From assembly GCA_020002185.1 (NCBI GenBank), contig CM034544.1, forward strand, positions 5,531,554-5,595,553: a stretch of DNA of 64,000 nt. Reading direction: 5' to 3'. Made by a program: the position numbers and the translations under genes. Of this stretch, positions 35,601 to 47,800 are shown in pieces. The first letter of the stretch is position 1, and each line of letters begins with the position of its first letter. This DNA comes from Paraescarpia echinospica. Taxonomy: Eukaryota > Annelida > Polychaeta > Sabellida > Siboglinidae. A model generated the notes under the pieces. That model was given only the letters and a program-made list of their open reading frames with translations. It searched no databases and was not told the origin of the DNA.

Positions 35601-38600
35601 CACAGAATGTCACAGTGAACATGTTGCTGATAGTACTTATAAGATAATGACACTGTATGTCACAGTGGACATGTAAGAAGATAATACTTACAAGATAATG
35701 ACACGGAATGCCAGTGTACATGTTATAGATAATATTTACAAGATAATGACACTGAATGTCTCAGTGGAAATGTCATAGATAACACTTACCAGATAATAAC
35801 ACTGCATGTGACAGTAGACATGTTGCAGATTGTACTTATAAGATAATGACACTGTATGTCACAGTGGACATGTATGAAAATAATACTTACAAGATAATGA
35901 CACAAAATGTCACAGTGAACATGTTGCTGATAGTACTTATAAGATAATGACACTGTATGTCACAGTGGACATGTAAGAAGATAATACTTACAAGATAATG
36001 ACACGGAATGCCAGTGTACATGTTATAGATAATATTTAGAAGATAATGACACCGAATGTCACAGTGGAAATGTCATAGATAACACTTACCAGATAATAAC
36101 ACTGCATATGACAGTAGACATGTTGCAGATTGTACTTATAAGATAATGACACTGTATGTCACAGTGGACATGTATGAAAATAATACAAGATAATGGCACA
36201 GAATGTCACAGTGAACATGTTGCTGATAGTACTTATAAGATAATGACACTGTATGTCACAGTGGACATGTAAGAAGATAATACTTACAAGATAATGACAT
36301 GGAATGCCAGTGTACATGTTATAGATAATATTTACAAGATAATGACACCGACTGTCACAGTGGAAATGTCATAGATAACACTAACCAGATAATAACACTG
36401 CATGTGACAGTAGACATGTTGCAGATAGTACTTATAAGATAATGACAATGTATGTCACAGTGGACATGTATGAAAGTAATACTTACAAGATAATGACACA
36501 GAATGTCACAGTGAACATGTTGCTGGTAGTACTTATAAGATAATGACACTGTATGTCACAGTGGACATGTAAGAAGATAATACTTACAAGATAATGACAC
36601 GGAATGCCAGTGTACATGTTGTAGATAATATTTGCAAGATAATGACACCGAATGTCACAGTGGACATGTCATAGATAACACTTACCAGATAATAACACTG
36701 CATATGACAGTAGACATGTTGCAGATTGTACTTATAAGATAATGACACTGTATGTCACAGTGGACATGTCATAGATAACACTTACCAGATAATAACACTG
36801 CATGTGACAGTAGATATGTTGCAGATAGTACTTATAAGATAATGACACTGTATGTCACAGTGGACATGTATGAAGATAATACTTACAAGATAATGACACG
36901 GAATGTCACAATGGACATGTCATAGATAAATCTTACCAGATAATGACACTGTCGTAGATAGTGTAGTTATAGATAATACTTACCAGATGATGATGCTGTT
37001 TGTGACAGTGGACTAGTCACAGATAATACTTACCAGATGATGACGCTGTATGTGACAGTGGACTAGTCACAGATAATACTTACCAGATGATGACGCTGTA
37101 TGTGACAGTGGACTAGTCACAGATAATACTTACCAGATGATGACGCTGTATGTGACAGTGGACTAGTCACAGATAATACTTACCAGATGATGACGCTGTA
37201 TGTGACAGTGGACTAGTCACAGATAATACTTACCAGATGATGACGGTGTATGTGACAGTGGACTAGTCACAGATAATACTTACCAGATGATGACGCTGTA
37301 TGTGACAGTGGACTAGTCACAGATAATACTTACCAGACGATGATGCTGTATGTGACAGTGGACACGATGTAGATAATGAAGGAGATGATGAATATGGCAA
37401 ACATGACCACATTCCAATACCTCGTCTTTAACATCAACTGCAAATAACAACAACCAACTATATAGAAGATATTGTATTATGACACAACCTACAAGAAAGG
37501 ATGACCTTTATTTTAAAGTATCAACAAGATAACATCTCAGATATGTTAAAAATAAATTGTTTGAAAAAAGATATGTTTACTCTTGATTAATAAATATTTA
37601 CGAATCTGACACACCACACCAGGATCAAGACGGGTCAAACAGAAAGTGAAACTGTGCAACACACAGAAAGTGAAACTGACCTTGACATTGACCGTAATGA
37701 TACAGGCAGTGAATACAATGAGTCCGTAATCATAGACCCCCATCATCTGTAAACATCATGTGTATATGTGAGAAATAACAAACAATGTAAACCGTTTCAA
37801 AACATATTTGTATTCACGCGTGATTGTCGGTATATACAGTAGAACTATGCAGAGGAGATTGACATGGCAACAATGTTAATTTAATGTCGCTACAAGCATT
37901 TTAAAGTATAAAATGTAAGTTTTATGTGAACATAGTATGTTGTTGGTGCATCCATGGTTTCAGAGTAACACTTCTCAGTCAATGCAAACCTGTATGCATT
38001 TTAAGTATAAAATGTAAGTTTTATGTGAATATAGCATGCTGTTGGTGCATCCATGGTTTCAGAGTAACACTTCTCAGTCAATGTAACTCTGTATGTATTT
38101 TTTACAATTTATGATGCTTGTGGTAGTAAAATTAACTTTTAGTATTATTTCTCATAAGTTTCTGCTGTTTTTTTTACCTTAAAAGGTACATTGAAATATA
38201 CAGAGTACAAAATGGCCAGTTCCAAGTATTGTCCGTACTTTCGGCCAAGTCCAGCAAGTTTTTGCTAGCTCTATTAAGTTAAGTTACGCTTGTTGTGTGT
38301 TTCGTGGTAGAATATCTATCAATTTCAAATGGATTTCTGAAGAGGTCCGACCAGTATGGAATATAACTTGATATTGGGACCATTAGTCATATGTCATTGC
38401 CCTTATTTGGTATCTGGTTGTCAAGGTGATCCGCCGTCTTGGTTATACACAACCGAATGCTAAGCATTGTCTTCCATAGAACCAAACGATGCAGCGGTAT
38501 TTTGATGGATAGTGCCACCTCTAAAGCGTGACAGTAATATTCAAGTTCTTCAAGTGACCAGCCAAAGATGCACGGCTGAAAGAATAGTGGACTGTTTCCC

Positions 38601-41529
38601 TCATTTCAATGCAACCAACACTGACGAGCCTTCTTGCAGTTGTTGTACACAGCCCGCCAACGGCCGTTGCTAGGATGTGAGACCAGTAATTGCTAATCAT
38701 CCCAATGGTCTAATGTCACCATATTGGGTGACACCCTTGTTGCTACTGTAAAGAGAAGACAAACAACAGCGAGAATATAAAGCAGACACTTACCTGACCG
38801 TCGTAAGCAGAAGATGTCCCTGTCGCAAGCATAAACAAGGCACCATAGGAGAACACAACGGAATGCCAGAGTCCTACAAGATAACACACACACACGTCAT
38901 GGTGATGCAATGCAGCTGATATTTCCTAACAACTGGCCATGTTTATGACAGTGAGACTATTGTTTTGATCACACAAGATTGTAATCAGTTAACTGATTGG
39001 AAACATAAATCAACTAATCATTGACAAAACTGATGAATCGGAACACTAGAAGCAATCATTCCACTATCAACATGTTAACCTTTACACATTACAACCAGCA
39101 AGAACCATGTTAAACGGGAAAGGAGTCAAGGCTGTGGTTTTCACAATTTTCACTGTGGTTTTCACTTTCAGTTGTGGTTTCACTTTGTTGACTGTGGTCT
39201 GTCGGCTGTCATTTTGCTGTTGGCTCTAGTTTTCACACCATCGGCTGTATTTTAAGACACTGTCAGCAATTAAAACAAAATAGACTCACTTGGGTAACAC
39301 TTATATCATGTATATAACTACCACATCAACGGTTAGTCTATTCTGGATCATTTGACAATGGAAATTCATTTTAAGAATTAGTGCAGTAGTGTTTCGGCTC
39401 ATAGCTTGCAATAAGTATCAGCGAGATTGAAGAGTCTCATTTTGGAATGGCGGATGACGTAGAATGTTAGTAAATAACTAGAAGACACTCACCGAGCAGT
39501 GTCCACTTCGTGCATTCACCAGCAGACAACAGTGCGTTGTGTCGGATGCGTCTGTCAACATACACATAGCATGAGAACTACCGAAAGGTATTAATTTATC
39601 AGCAGAATATCGGCAAATACTGTTATCCAAGTAATAATGACGTTTATTTTTTATCAAGCGTTACAAATTGGTAAATATTCTCGGCACAGTACATAAAACT
39701 TAGGCCTACACATAGAAAGTACTGTAAAACATATTTAAACATAAAAAGTGTTTTGTTCAAATTGTACTCACTTACAGAGAGGGGTCAGAGATCATTCTGA
39801 GATGTTTTCTGTTGAAAAAGTACTTACTTGTACAATGAGGGCTCAGATAGCAGGTCTTCCTGAGGTACATTCTGTTCGAACAGTCCATACATGAAGATGG
39901 GGAGTGCCGTAAACGTCATGTTGTAGAATATTAACAGGAAGCCATCGAAGATCGACTGTAAACAGAAACAAAGTCACAGTTGTTACAAATACAAAAACGA
40001 ATACTTTACTACAGGTTAAAACCACATACAATGGTATGTACAGATGTGCATTAAGATTAAGTAAGCTAAAAAATATGTAAATAATAAAAAAATATAATGA
40101 TTCAGAAGAATGAAACTGAAGTTGTATTTTAGTACGTTTGTTGTTTTAGTTTATATACATGTCCATATCATTCATCTGTTGTGTTACTTTTTTTGAGACT
40201 ATAGAAATAAGATGGTTGCATCTGAGTAGTTTCTTGTTAGTGCTTGTCTTATGGCATTTTTACAAGTTTATTACTATGTACAATGTGTTGTATATGAAAC
40301 ATCATCGTTGCAAAAACACATATTTGCCTGCAACTAACAAACAAAAGATTGGATCGCAAACATGCAGCACAAAATGAGACAGGTGAATGAAATCGAATGT
40401 TGAGTATTTCAACTGGTTTGAATTGGGGTGTTTTTCATGCGAAGAAGAACCAGAGTTGTTGTCAATAAACAGGATAACTCACCTGGGCTGAGAAGGCAGA
40501 GAGAAACGTGAAATATATCTCCGCTGTTATCATAGCAACGTTCTGTAAACACCAAAATCAACAACATTCAATGAACCATCAGGAAACATGACACTGAAGA
40601 GTACAAAAACAAATACAAAGAAAAATTCTTGAATAGTTATGTATATAATGAGTAGGTATTTAAAAAAACCATGACTGGTGTTAGGGTTATATTATTAGTT
40701 TAACTTTTTTTTTTTTTACGAACGGCCTGCCATGATTTGGACATAAGAATCATGTCTTATGTATTCTAAGTGATGTCACATGCATAAATTTTTACTGTGT
40801 TATACATTATTATATTATAGAGGTTTGTATGTTTAACAGGGCAAGTAATTATAAGTGCTACACTTCATATTGCCCTTTTTGGACAATTGTATAGATGTAT
40901 GATTTTGTAATTTACTACTTTATTACGTCTGTTGTTGAAATAAAGTCTCATTCATTCATGTTACACAGTGGAGTAAGTAAACTTTAAAAAGGTGACTTTT
41001 GATGTGATCCCTGAACTTAAGTCAACGGGTGTCTATGCGTTGTATATTCTAACAATGGTCGCTTGCACTGTACAGTGGCACAGTGGCTAGAATATCTGAC
41101 TCTCAGTCGACAGAGCCCGGGTTTTGTGCTGCCTTTTCAACCTTGGGCAAGTTCGTTCTCTCTACGTTGCTCCAGCTCACTCAGCTGTATGAATGAGTAC
41201 CTGGCTATAGACAGTGGTGTATATTTGTTTATTAACTGTAGCTTGGCTGTATTTTTCAAAGACAAGTCAAGATGCTGTTTGAATGAACATGTCAGTCAGG
41301 GTGTAAAGTGTACAGAGTTTTGAGCAGTCCTAAGGCTGGATACTGTGCCATATAAGAATTTACCTTCATTTTTGGGTACACACCTTGTAGAAGAAGTACT
41401 GGACAAGTGTGGCAGTTCGCTGGTAGAAGTAATGGCCGTGCAGCAGCAGTGCCCTCTGGAGGAAGCAGAATCTCGCAATAGCGTAGTCGCTGGATCGCAC
41501 AGCCTGGCGTCCTTCATTGCCCATGATAC
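29602..41529 (-). CDS. ATP11: ATP11-like flippase, copy 2 (exons F-M, all open)
   Basis: Exons in order of transcription: 41384-41529 (GIMGNEGRQ), 40483-40542, 39828-39955, 39493-39551, 38794-38873, 37681-37746, 37334-37437, 29602-29782. Exon lengths, phases and splice sites equal those of copy 3, and I saw no stop or frameshift. Introns are near-identical too; the offset between copies shifts mainly where minisatellite arrays differ by whole units. Exon E and everything upstream are missing: the minisatellite next to exon F is interrupted at about 42002 by unrelated mobile-element sequence that runs into the assembly gap. As drawn it cannot make a whole flippase. It is either a recent partial duplicate or the second haplotype of copy 3. 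Confidence 0.85.
30058..34197. mobile_element. ~4.1-kb insertion with GTTGAA/TTCAAC-rich ends, copy 2
   Basis: This block is present in copies 2 and 3 (45158-49294) but absent at the matching site of copy 1 (about 2258-2264). Both ends are dense in GTTGAA and TTCAAC, with GAAACTCAGTTGAGTTTCAA at each end and CCAAAC at both outer edges, like a transposon with subterminal repeats. No transposase found. It carries a retroposon-like tail with CCTACCTACCTACC at 33020-33040 and a LINE-like frame at 33543-33301 ([13 protein letters not shown]). The element type is unknown. Confidence 0.7.
34200..34918 (+). repeat. 39-bp minisatellite, copy 2 (~18 units)
   Basis: About 18 units of the 39-bp motif. 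The unit is 13 codons long, so the array reads through as a 283-residue frame of [13 protein letters not shown] repeats; not a gene. Confidence 0.97.
34995..37371 (-). repeat. 50-bp exon-donor minisatellite with higher-order structure, copy 2
   Basis: On the minus strand the units near exon L read ACTGTCACATACAGCGTCAT and CATCTGGTAAGTATTATCTG, copying the last exon bases and donor at a 50-bp period (37021-37371). Further away units diverge and form six-unit blocks: one marker recurs at 35041, 35341, 35637, 35937, 36233 and 36533 (300, 296, 300, 296, 300 bp). Confidence 0.96.
37900..38095 (+). repeat. ~100-bp tandem duplication in intron
   Basis: Two copies of a roughly 100-bp unit with TAAAATGTAAGTTTTATGTG and GTTGGTGCATCCATGG. 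Two copies also in copy 3 (52165-52375), one in copy 1 (about 3950-4055). Confidence 0.85.
38440..38660 (-). other. Unexplained conserved open stretch in intron J-K
   Basis: In copies 1 (4418-4600) and 3 (52662-52925) this stretch reads [20 protein letters not shown], then [20 protein letters not shown] and SI(K/R)IPLHRLVL on the minus strand. The homologous stretch in copy 2 carries a few changes. It does not belong to the flippase by phase. Possibly a decayed mobile-element or retrocopy fragment; function unknown. Confidence 0.35.
41070..41365 (+). mobile_element. tRNA-derived SINE (copy 2)
   Basis: The head has GTGGCACAGTGGCTAGAATA and CGACAGAGCCCGGGTT, the core has CCTTGGGCAAGTTCGTTCTC, and the end has GAGCAGTCCTAAGGCTGGAT and ATATAAGAATTTACC. 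It sits within about 20 bases of the exon F donor, inverted relative to the flippase. Confidence 0.85.
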
Positions 41530-42002
41530 CTGCAAGTAGGTGCAAGTAGTGTACTTGAACTATAGGTACAAGTAGGCTCAGATATGTACTTGGACTATAA
41601 GTACAAGCCAGTGCAAGTATTCTATGTGGACTATAAGTAAAAGTAGTTGCAAGTATTGTGCATGTACTATAAGTACAAGTAGGAGCAAGTATTGCATTTG
41701 GACTAAAAGTACAAGGAGCAAATATTGTACAAGGACTATAAGTACAAGTAGGAGCAAGTATTGCACTTGGACTATAAGTACAAGTAGGAGCAAGTATTGC
41801 ACTTGGACTATAAGTACAAGTAGGAGCAAGTATTGCACTTGGACTATAACTACAAGTAGGAGCAAGTATTGCACTTGGACTATGAGTACAAGTAGGAGCA
41901 AGTATTGCACTTGGACTATAAGTACAAGTAGGAGCAAGTATTGCACTTGGACTATAAGTACAAGTAGGAGCAAGTATTGCACTTGACCTATAAGTACAAG
42001 TA
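41530..42002 (-). repeat. 36-bp minisatellite next to exon F, copy 2
   Basis: Regular units with CAAGTATTGCACTTGGACTA and TAAGTACAAGTAGGAG. Cut off at 42002 by foreign sequence, where copy 3 continues to about 56375. Confidence 0.95.
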
Positions 42003-42567
42003 GTTCATAAGCAAGTGGAATTACTGATTGATAAGTATTATTCTTGCCTTAATATCATTCATAAAGTAGCAGTAAACATATATTGAGTAGCAGTTGTGCT
42101 TAAAGTTAGTTAGATAAAGTATTTTAGGACACTTTAGTCTAGTGAGTGATAATAGGGTACGTTAGCTTACGGCTACGATAAGTTTGTAAACAAGATTTAA
42201 CAAACCTCGTTATGTGGTAGAATATATAGGTGATAAAGTAACAACCATAAACTACCTACATAAGATAATATCTGTGTAAGTCAGTACCTGCTAGACATTT
42301 TGATAAGGTAGCTTTGTTGTTAAAATTAAGCATTTGCGATAATCGGGCGAACTAAGTTTATGTAGCTAGTGTCTCTCTTATTCGCTAGGGCGCTGTATAA
42401 CCTAAATAAATAAGGCAGTCTAGCGTACGCAATCTTACGTAAAGTGTAACATTTGTGCACAGAAAACAGTCTTCTTAAAGACTACATAGACAGTGAATAG
42501 TGTAAACACAGCTGACAAAACTATTTTAAATAGCTAATTAGATTATTATTATTAAATAAATTCTGAT
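42003..42567 (+). other. 5' region of a mobile element
   Basis: AT-rich, no ORF, not related to the flippase intron. It starts abruptly inside the 36-bp array and leads into the ATG at 42568, so it is read as the 5' untranslated region or LTR of the element. No terminal repeat can be checked because the other end is in the gap. Confidence 0.45.
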
Positions 42568-43066
42568 ATGGCGCCTTGCAAGCGGCAAGTCAAGGCAAAG
42601 AGACATTTGGTGTGCGACGACTGCCACAGTTGGGTAGATTTTGCCTTATCCGGCTGTACGAAGTCATGGACAGAAACCAAGGAAGAGGGATTCACCTTTC
42701 AGTGCGTGGGGTGTTGGAAGGTGAAATGTCTGGAGAAAGAGGTAGCTAGGTTGGTAGATATTGGGAAGGGGATGGAGATGAGAATCACCAAGGAGACAGA
42801 TGGAATGGAGAGAGACGACAGGGATAAAGTTGGGAATACTGTGAAACTGAAGGAGCAGAGTAGTGGCAACAAGACCGAGGAAAGGAGACTGAGAGGAGGG
42901 AAGGTGATCGGAGGGGAAGAAAGTGGAGGATCGACGGCAGGAAATGTGACAGGTGTGAAGGTGGCAGGAGAGAAAGTGACCGTAGAGAAAGAGGTAGGAG
43001 GGAAAAAGAGATGGGAGAGGAGAGAAGGAAATGCAATGGGAGGAAAAATGACGGGAAGAAAGGAAG
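42568..43066 (+). CDS. Mobile-element ORF with PHD-like zinc finger, truncated by gap
   Basis: The ORF begins MAPCKRQVKAKRHLVCDDCH and SWVDFALSGCTKSW, then GFTFQCVGCWKVKCLEKEVA. Cysteines at residues 4, 16, 19, 30, 46 and 49 form a C-x2-C ... C-x2-C pattern like the PHD fingers found at the start of retroelement ORF1 proteins in invertebrates. The following stretch is highly charged (K, E, R, G) and runs into the gap at residue about 166. Any reading beyond the N run is not real. Retroelement origin is inferred. Confidence 0.55.
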
Positions 43067-44066
43067 NNNNNNNNNNNNNNNNNNNNNNNNNNNNNNNNNN
43101 NNNNNNNNNNNNNNNNNNNNNNNNNNNNNNNNNNNNNNNNNNNNNNNNNNNNNNNNNNNNNNNNNNNNNNNNNNNNNNNNNNNNNNNNNNNNNNNNNNNN
43201 NNNNNNNNNNNNNNNNNNNNNNNNNNNNNNNNNNNNNNNNNNNNNNNNNNNNNNNNNNNNNNNNNNNNNNNNNNNNNNNNNNNNNNNNNNNNNNNNNNNN
43301 NNNNNNNNNNNNNNNNNNNNNNNNNNNNNNNNNNNNNNNNNNNNNNNNNNNNNNNNNNNNNNNNNNNNNNNNNNNNNNNNNNNNNNNNNNNNNNNNNNNN
43401 NNNNNNNNNNNNNNNNNNNNNNNNNNNNNNNNNNNNNNNNNNNNNNNNNNNNNNNNNNNNNNNNNNNNNNNNNNNNNNNNNNNNNNNNNNNNNNNNNNNN
43501 NNNNNNNNNNNNNNNNNNNNNNNNNNNNNNNNNNNNNNNNNNNNNNNNNNNNNNNNNNNNNNNNNNNNNNNNNNNNNNNNNNNNNNNNNNNNNNNNNNNN
43601 NNNNNNNNNNNNNNNNNNNNNNNNNNNNNNNNNNNNNNNNNNNNNNNNNNNNNNNNNNNNNNNNNNNNNNNNNNNNNNNNNNNNNNNNNNNNNNNNNNNN
43701 NNNNNNNNNNNNNNNNNNNNNNNNNNNNNNNNNNNNNNNNNNNNNNNNNNNNNNNNNNNNNNNNNNNNNNNNNNNNNNNNNNNNNNNNNNNNNNNNNNNN
43801 NNNNNNNNNNNNNNNNNNNNNNNNNNNNNNNNNNNNNNNNNNNNNNNNNNNNNNNNNNNNNNNNNNNNNNNNNNNNNNNNNNNNNNNNNNNNNNNNNNNN
43901 NNNNNNNNNNNNNNNNNNNNNNNNNNNNNNNNNNNNNNNNNNNNNNNNNNNNNNNNNNNNNNNNNNNNNNNNNNNNNNNNNNNNNNNNNNNNNNNNNNNN
44001 NNNNNNNNNNNNNNNNNNNNNNNNNNNNNNNNNNNNNNNNNNNNNNNNNNNNNNNNNNNNNNNNNN
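43067..44066. other. Assembly gap, exactly 1000 N
   Basis: A run of exactly 1000 N, a common placeholder for a gap of unknown size. It separates the mobile element that ends copy 2 from the middle of the 27-bp array of copy 3. Confidence 1.
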
Positions 44067-44655
44067 TATTTTAACTATTCCATTTTGTACAGTTATGTTA
44101 ACTATTCCATTTTGTACAGTTATGTTAACTATTCCACTTTGTACAGTTATGTTAACTATTCCATTTTGTACAGTAATGTTAATTATTCCATTATGTACAG
44201 TTATGTTAACTATTCCACTTTGTACAAGTATGTTAACTATTCCATTTTGTACAGTTATGTTAACTATTCCATTTTGTACAGTAATATTAACTATTCCATT
44301 TTGTACAGTTATGTTAACTATTCCATTTTGTACAGTTATGTTAACTAGTCCATTTTGTACAGTGATGTTAACTATTCCACTTTGTACAGTTATGTTAACT
44401 ATTCCATTTTGTACAGTAATGGTAACTATTGCATTTTGTACAGTTATGTTAACTATTCCACTTTGTACAGTTATGTTAACTATTCCATTTTGTACAGTTA
44501 TGTTAACTATTCCATTTTGTACAGTAATGTTAACTATTCCATTTTGCAGTTATGTTAACTATTCCAGTTTGTACAGTTATGTTAACTATTCCATTTTGTA
44601 CAGTTATGTTAGCTATTCCATTTTGTACAGTTATGTTAACTATTCCATTTTGTAT
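44067..44655 (+). repeat. 27-bp minisatellite, copy 3 (start lost in gap)
   Basis: About 21 units of the same 27-bp motif. The left end is cut by the gap. Confidence 0.97.
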
Positions 44656-44701
44656 ATTAATAACACAAAATAAATATGTACATGAAAGATGCAAGACTCA
44701 C

Positions 44702-44882
44702 GTCTCTCTGATGCCGAGCTATTGCTTCTTTCTCCTGCCGAGTGGCTGTGATGGTGTCGAGGATTAGGTCCGGAATGAGGGCCGTGACAACGAGGACAAG
44801 GAGCGTGAGCCACATGGTAGGGATGGAGAACACACGCAGGAAGCTGCCGACCAGGTGTGTCTGTGATGAAATGAGCGATGGC
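44702..44882 (-). CDS. ATP11: Flippase exon M (TM10 and start of C-tail)
   Basis: The acceptor TTGTGCAG plus one base completes Trp. The exon reads [20 protein letters not shown], then [20 protein letters not shown], then [19 protein letters not shown], with a GTGAGT donor in phase 0. AL(I/L)PD after the last hydrophobic segment is typical of P4-ATPases. Overlapping open frames in this stretch are shadows. Confidence 0.9.
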
Positions 44883-47800
44883 CTGCACAAAACGAAAGTG
44901 AAACTGAATTCAAACAGTTTCTTTCATCCTCGCAAGCTAGAGATGGTGGTTATGTACACTACCCCTGGCAGATCTCCTACGCATTGTATGGAAGTTAGCT
45001 GAATCAAACTCATAATTGACTTCACCGTGATAACAGTGCGGACACCCGTTCGACTCGTGCTCCAGTTCTTGCAATCCCAATATAATTACCTAGTCAACCA
45101 TTCTCTCGAGAGTGTTACTGTACATTCAAATACCTAACTACGTCTACTTGCCAAACTGAAACTCAGTTGAGTTTCAACTATCGAGGAGTTGAAAATTTCA
45201 CATACAAATGAGCTCGCGTTCAACTGTTGAATCTCAGTTGAGCTTCAACTATATAATATATTATGCAAATAGTCAGTTGAAAATTTCCAATGCAAATGAG
45301 TTGAGTTTCAACTGGTGTTGAACTTGGGTTGAGCTTCAACTCGCGTTCAACTGTTGAATCTCAGTTGAGTTTTAAAAGTAATTAATAAGCCAGTTATTAG
45401 GTGATATGCATGGAAAATAAAGTGATAATTTTGGTGGCGTGAAAGTTAAAAAGTACATTCCAAGCATGTTCTATGATACTGAGTACCACGAAAGATTGTA
45501 TAAAAAGTGTATATGTGTCAGGGTGTGGAGTTTCTTTTAAATCTACATCATGTGCAACAATATTGACATATTTCCAGTAGGACGAATTTCGCCTTAGTTA
45601 TATCATTTATATTTTTGTAAGCGACATCTATAAATGCGTGTTTCTTAACCCCAATACTAACGTGGGTGTTTCTGCTGTTTCAACTTGTCCTTCCTAATTA
45701 TATGGCACTTATATATATCATACTTGGATCGCACAATAAGCAATAATGGGCAAGCAGGCAACATTTTGATTCCACCCCCCCCTAACGTGGCCCCAGTTTT
45801 AGTGAAATGTTGGCAACCATAGGAAGCAAGTTGTCCACACACTTCTACTAATCAGGCATCTGGCACCTATTTTTTATAGCAACATCCATACACTAACTGA
45901 GACAAGAAGAACAATTGAGAATCTACATAAATATACCACGAATGTAACAGAGAATATCATAACAGTGTGTGACTCTCCAAATGTGCAGCGACCGCAATGA
46001 TCCGAATTAGTTCATTTTTAGCCATAAAAATTAAAACTGGTCACCTAAGAGAAGGGTCATATGTTGAAATTGTATACATGGACTGGCATGCTATCATTTT
46101 CAACGATCATGTACCTTTCAGCTGTAATATAACCGAATCATACCGAAGTTTGCACTAGGCAAGGCAGCTTAAACTAACTGTAGGCTGACGTCAACTACTC
46201 TGACAAGAAGCTGTTTTTACCACTGGTATTTTGTACGTTATATCCATATATTTAACATCAGAAATGTTTGTTAGTACCCTTGTATGAATTTGGCGATATT
46301 TGAATAAAATATGATTAGGACAATGGACTCGTTGATGTACTTGGAGAGATACTGGGTGCCACAACTGTCAACAACCTTTATCACGTGTCTTGGATGTCCT
46401 TGTCAAACGTTTGTTTCTTTCTGAAATTAACTATTTTGCCAGTAGTATCTCTTGTTTCCAATAATGTGTGTACATCAGCAAATTATATAGTGGCCAAGTA
46501 ATTGACGTGTGGCGATGTTTGGACACTGTATTAAGCAGAGATCTGCGCCTGTGTAAAAGTATGGTTATTTTAAGGGGGGTTAGGACAACAATTTGTGTCA
46601 CGCAAGATATACGTTCCACTGGGCATCCCAGTTTTGGTTTCATAATGTACTATGTATATACCTGAATTTACACCCACCATTTTAGCCCGTTGTCTACAAT
46701 ATAATTGTAGTTACCATCAAAAGAGAGCTCTGTGCCTTTCAATATTGTGAATATTGTTGAAATGCCTGGCTCGTGCTTTTGACACCTACTGGTGTCGTAC
46801 ACGAGTGACATATAGTTCATGATTGCATCAGATTATTTAGCATAGTTTGTGGGCATTACGTTATACCAAAATTCATGAAGATTTGCAACATGCATGTCCA
46901 AATACAACATTTTATGACAAATTACTACAAAATATATTTCGTTAATATTCTATATATTTTATTCCCATATCGGTAAGATACTGTGTTGGCCTGTATGCTG
47001 TGCTCAGTACCATTCATACCAGGCAAACGTCGTATGTAATATAAAGTACCGAATAAGCATGTTTAAACCAACTCAAGGTGCTGTTTAGCTTGGAGGTGTG
47101 CACAGTTTGATGACACATATTTTAATTGTTATTGAGACAGTGTAAATTTCCCTTTGCGGTTAATCTAGTTATATGTATAGCTTGATATACATCTAACTTT
47201 CATGAAGATTTGCAAGATTCAGGAGATCTATTTGGGGTAGGACCACATTAAGGATTCGTCCGCCATTACCCACCGAAAGAGTGCCCTTGAAAATACCGTT
47301 TTGGTGTCGTGTGAATTTTGTTCGAGCACTTTGGCATGGCACATGTCAGTCCAGTGAATACTGAATGTACTACTACATTAGATCTTTCAAGAGGTAGCAA
47401 TAAACATACGCTAGTCGCTCGCGTATTCGCACAGTGGCTGTTTTGCAGAACGCACCAATATTTCAAAATCCGTCACCAGATTGGGGCGAAATTGAGGGGT
47501 GTCAGGTTTGGGTGGATTTTTCTGAAAACTGAGGCATGAGAATTTTACGAGTTTTCCACAGCACTTCTGTCAATGGAGGTTAAATATGCTGTGAAATTTT
47601 CAAGAAAATTGTTCGTCAAATTTAGTAGGAAATTAAGGAAACGTTATAATGGCTGCCTATGTAAAATTTAAATGTGGTCTTACCCCATTAGTGTCAAAGT
47701 TCACTAGGAGCATGCTCCAGCCAATGCTTGATAAATGATAAGCTCCCCTAGGGCAGCATCAGCTGGGGAGCAGTTGGCAGGCTGTCCTAGCTGTGCTGAG

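Noticed and set aside
34200..37371. Possible CRISPR-like array
   Set aside because: Repeats are contiguous, with no unique spacers, in an intron of an animal gene. No cas genes.
41578..41986. Open frames [12 protein letters not shown] / [12 protein letters not shown] (also 55697-56425)
   Set aside because: Translations of the 36-bp repeat next to exon F. Only the GNEGRQ...FFYK part of the minus-strand frame is exon.
42568..44673. A 701-residue frame running across the N gap
   Set aside because: The middle is 1000 N. The left part is a mobile-element ORF and the right part is minisatellite. They are not one protein.
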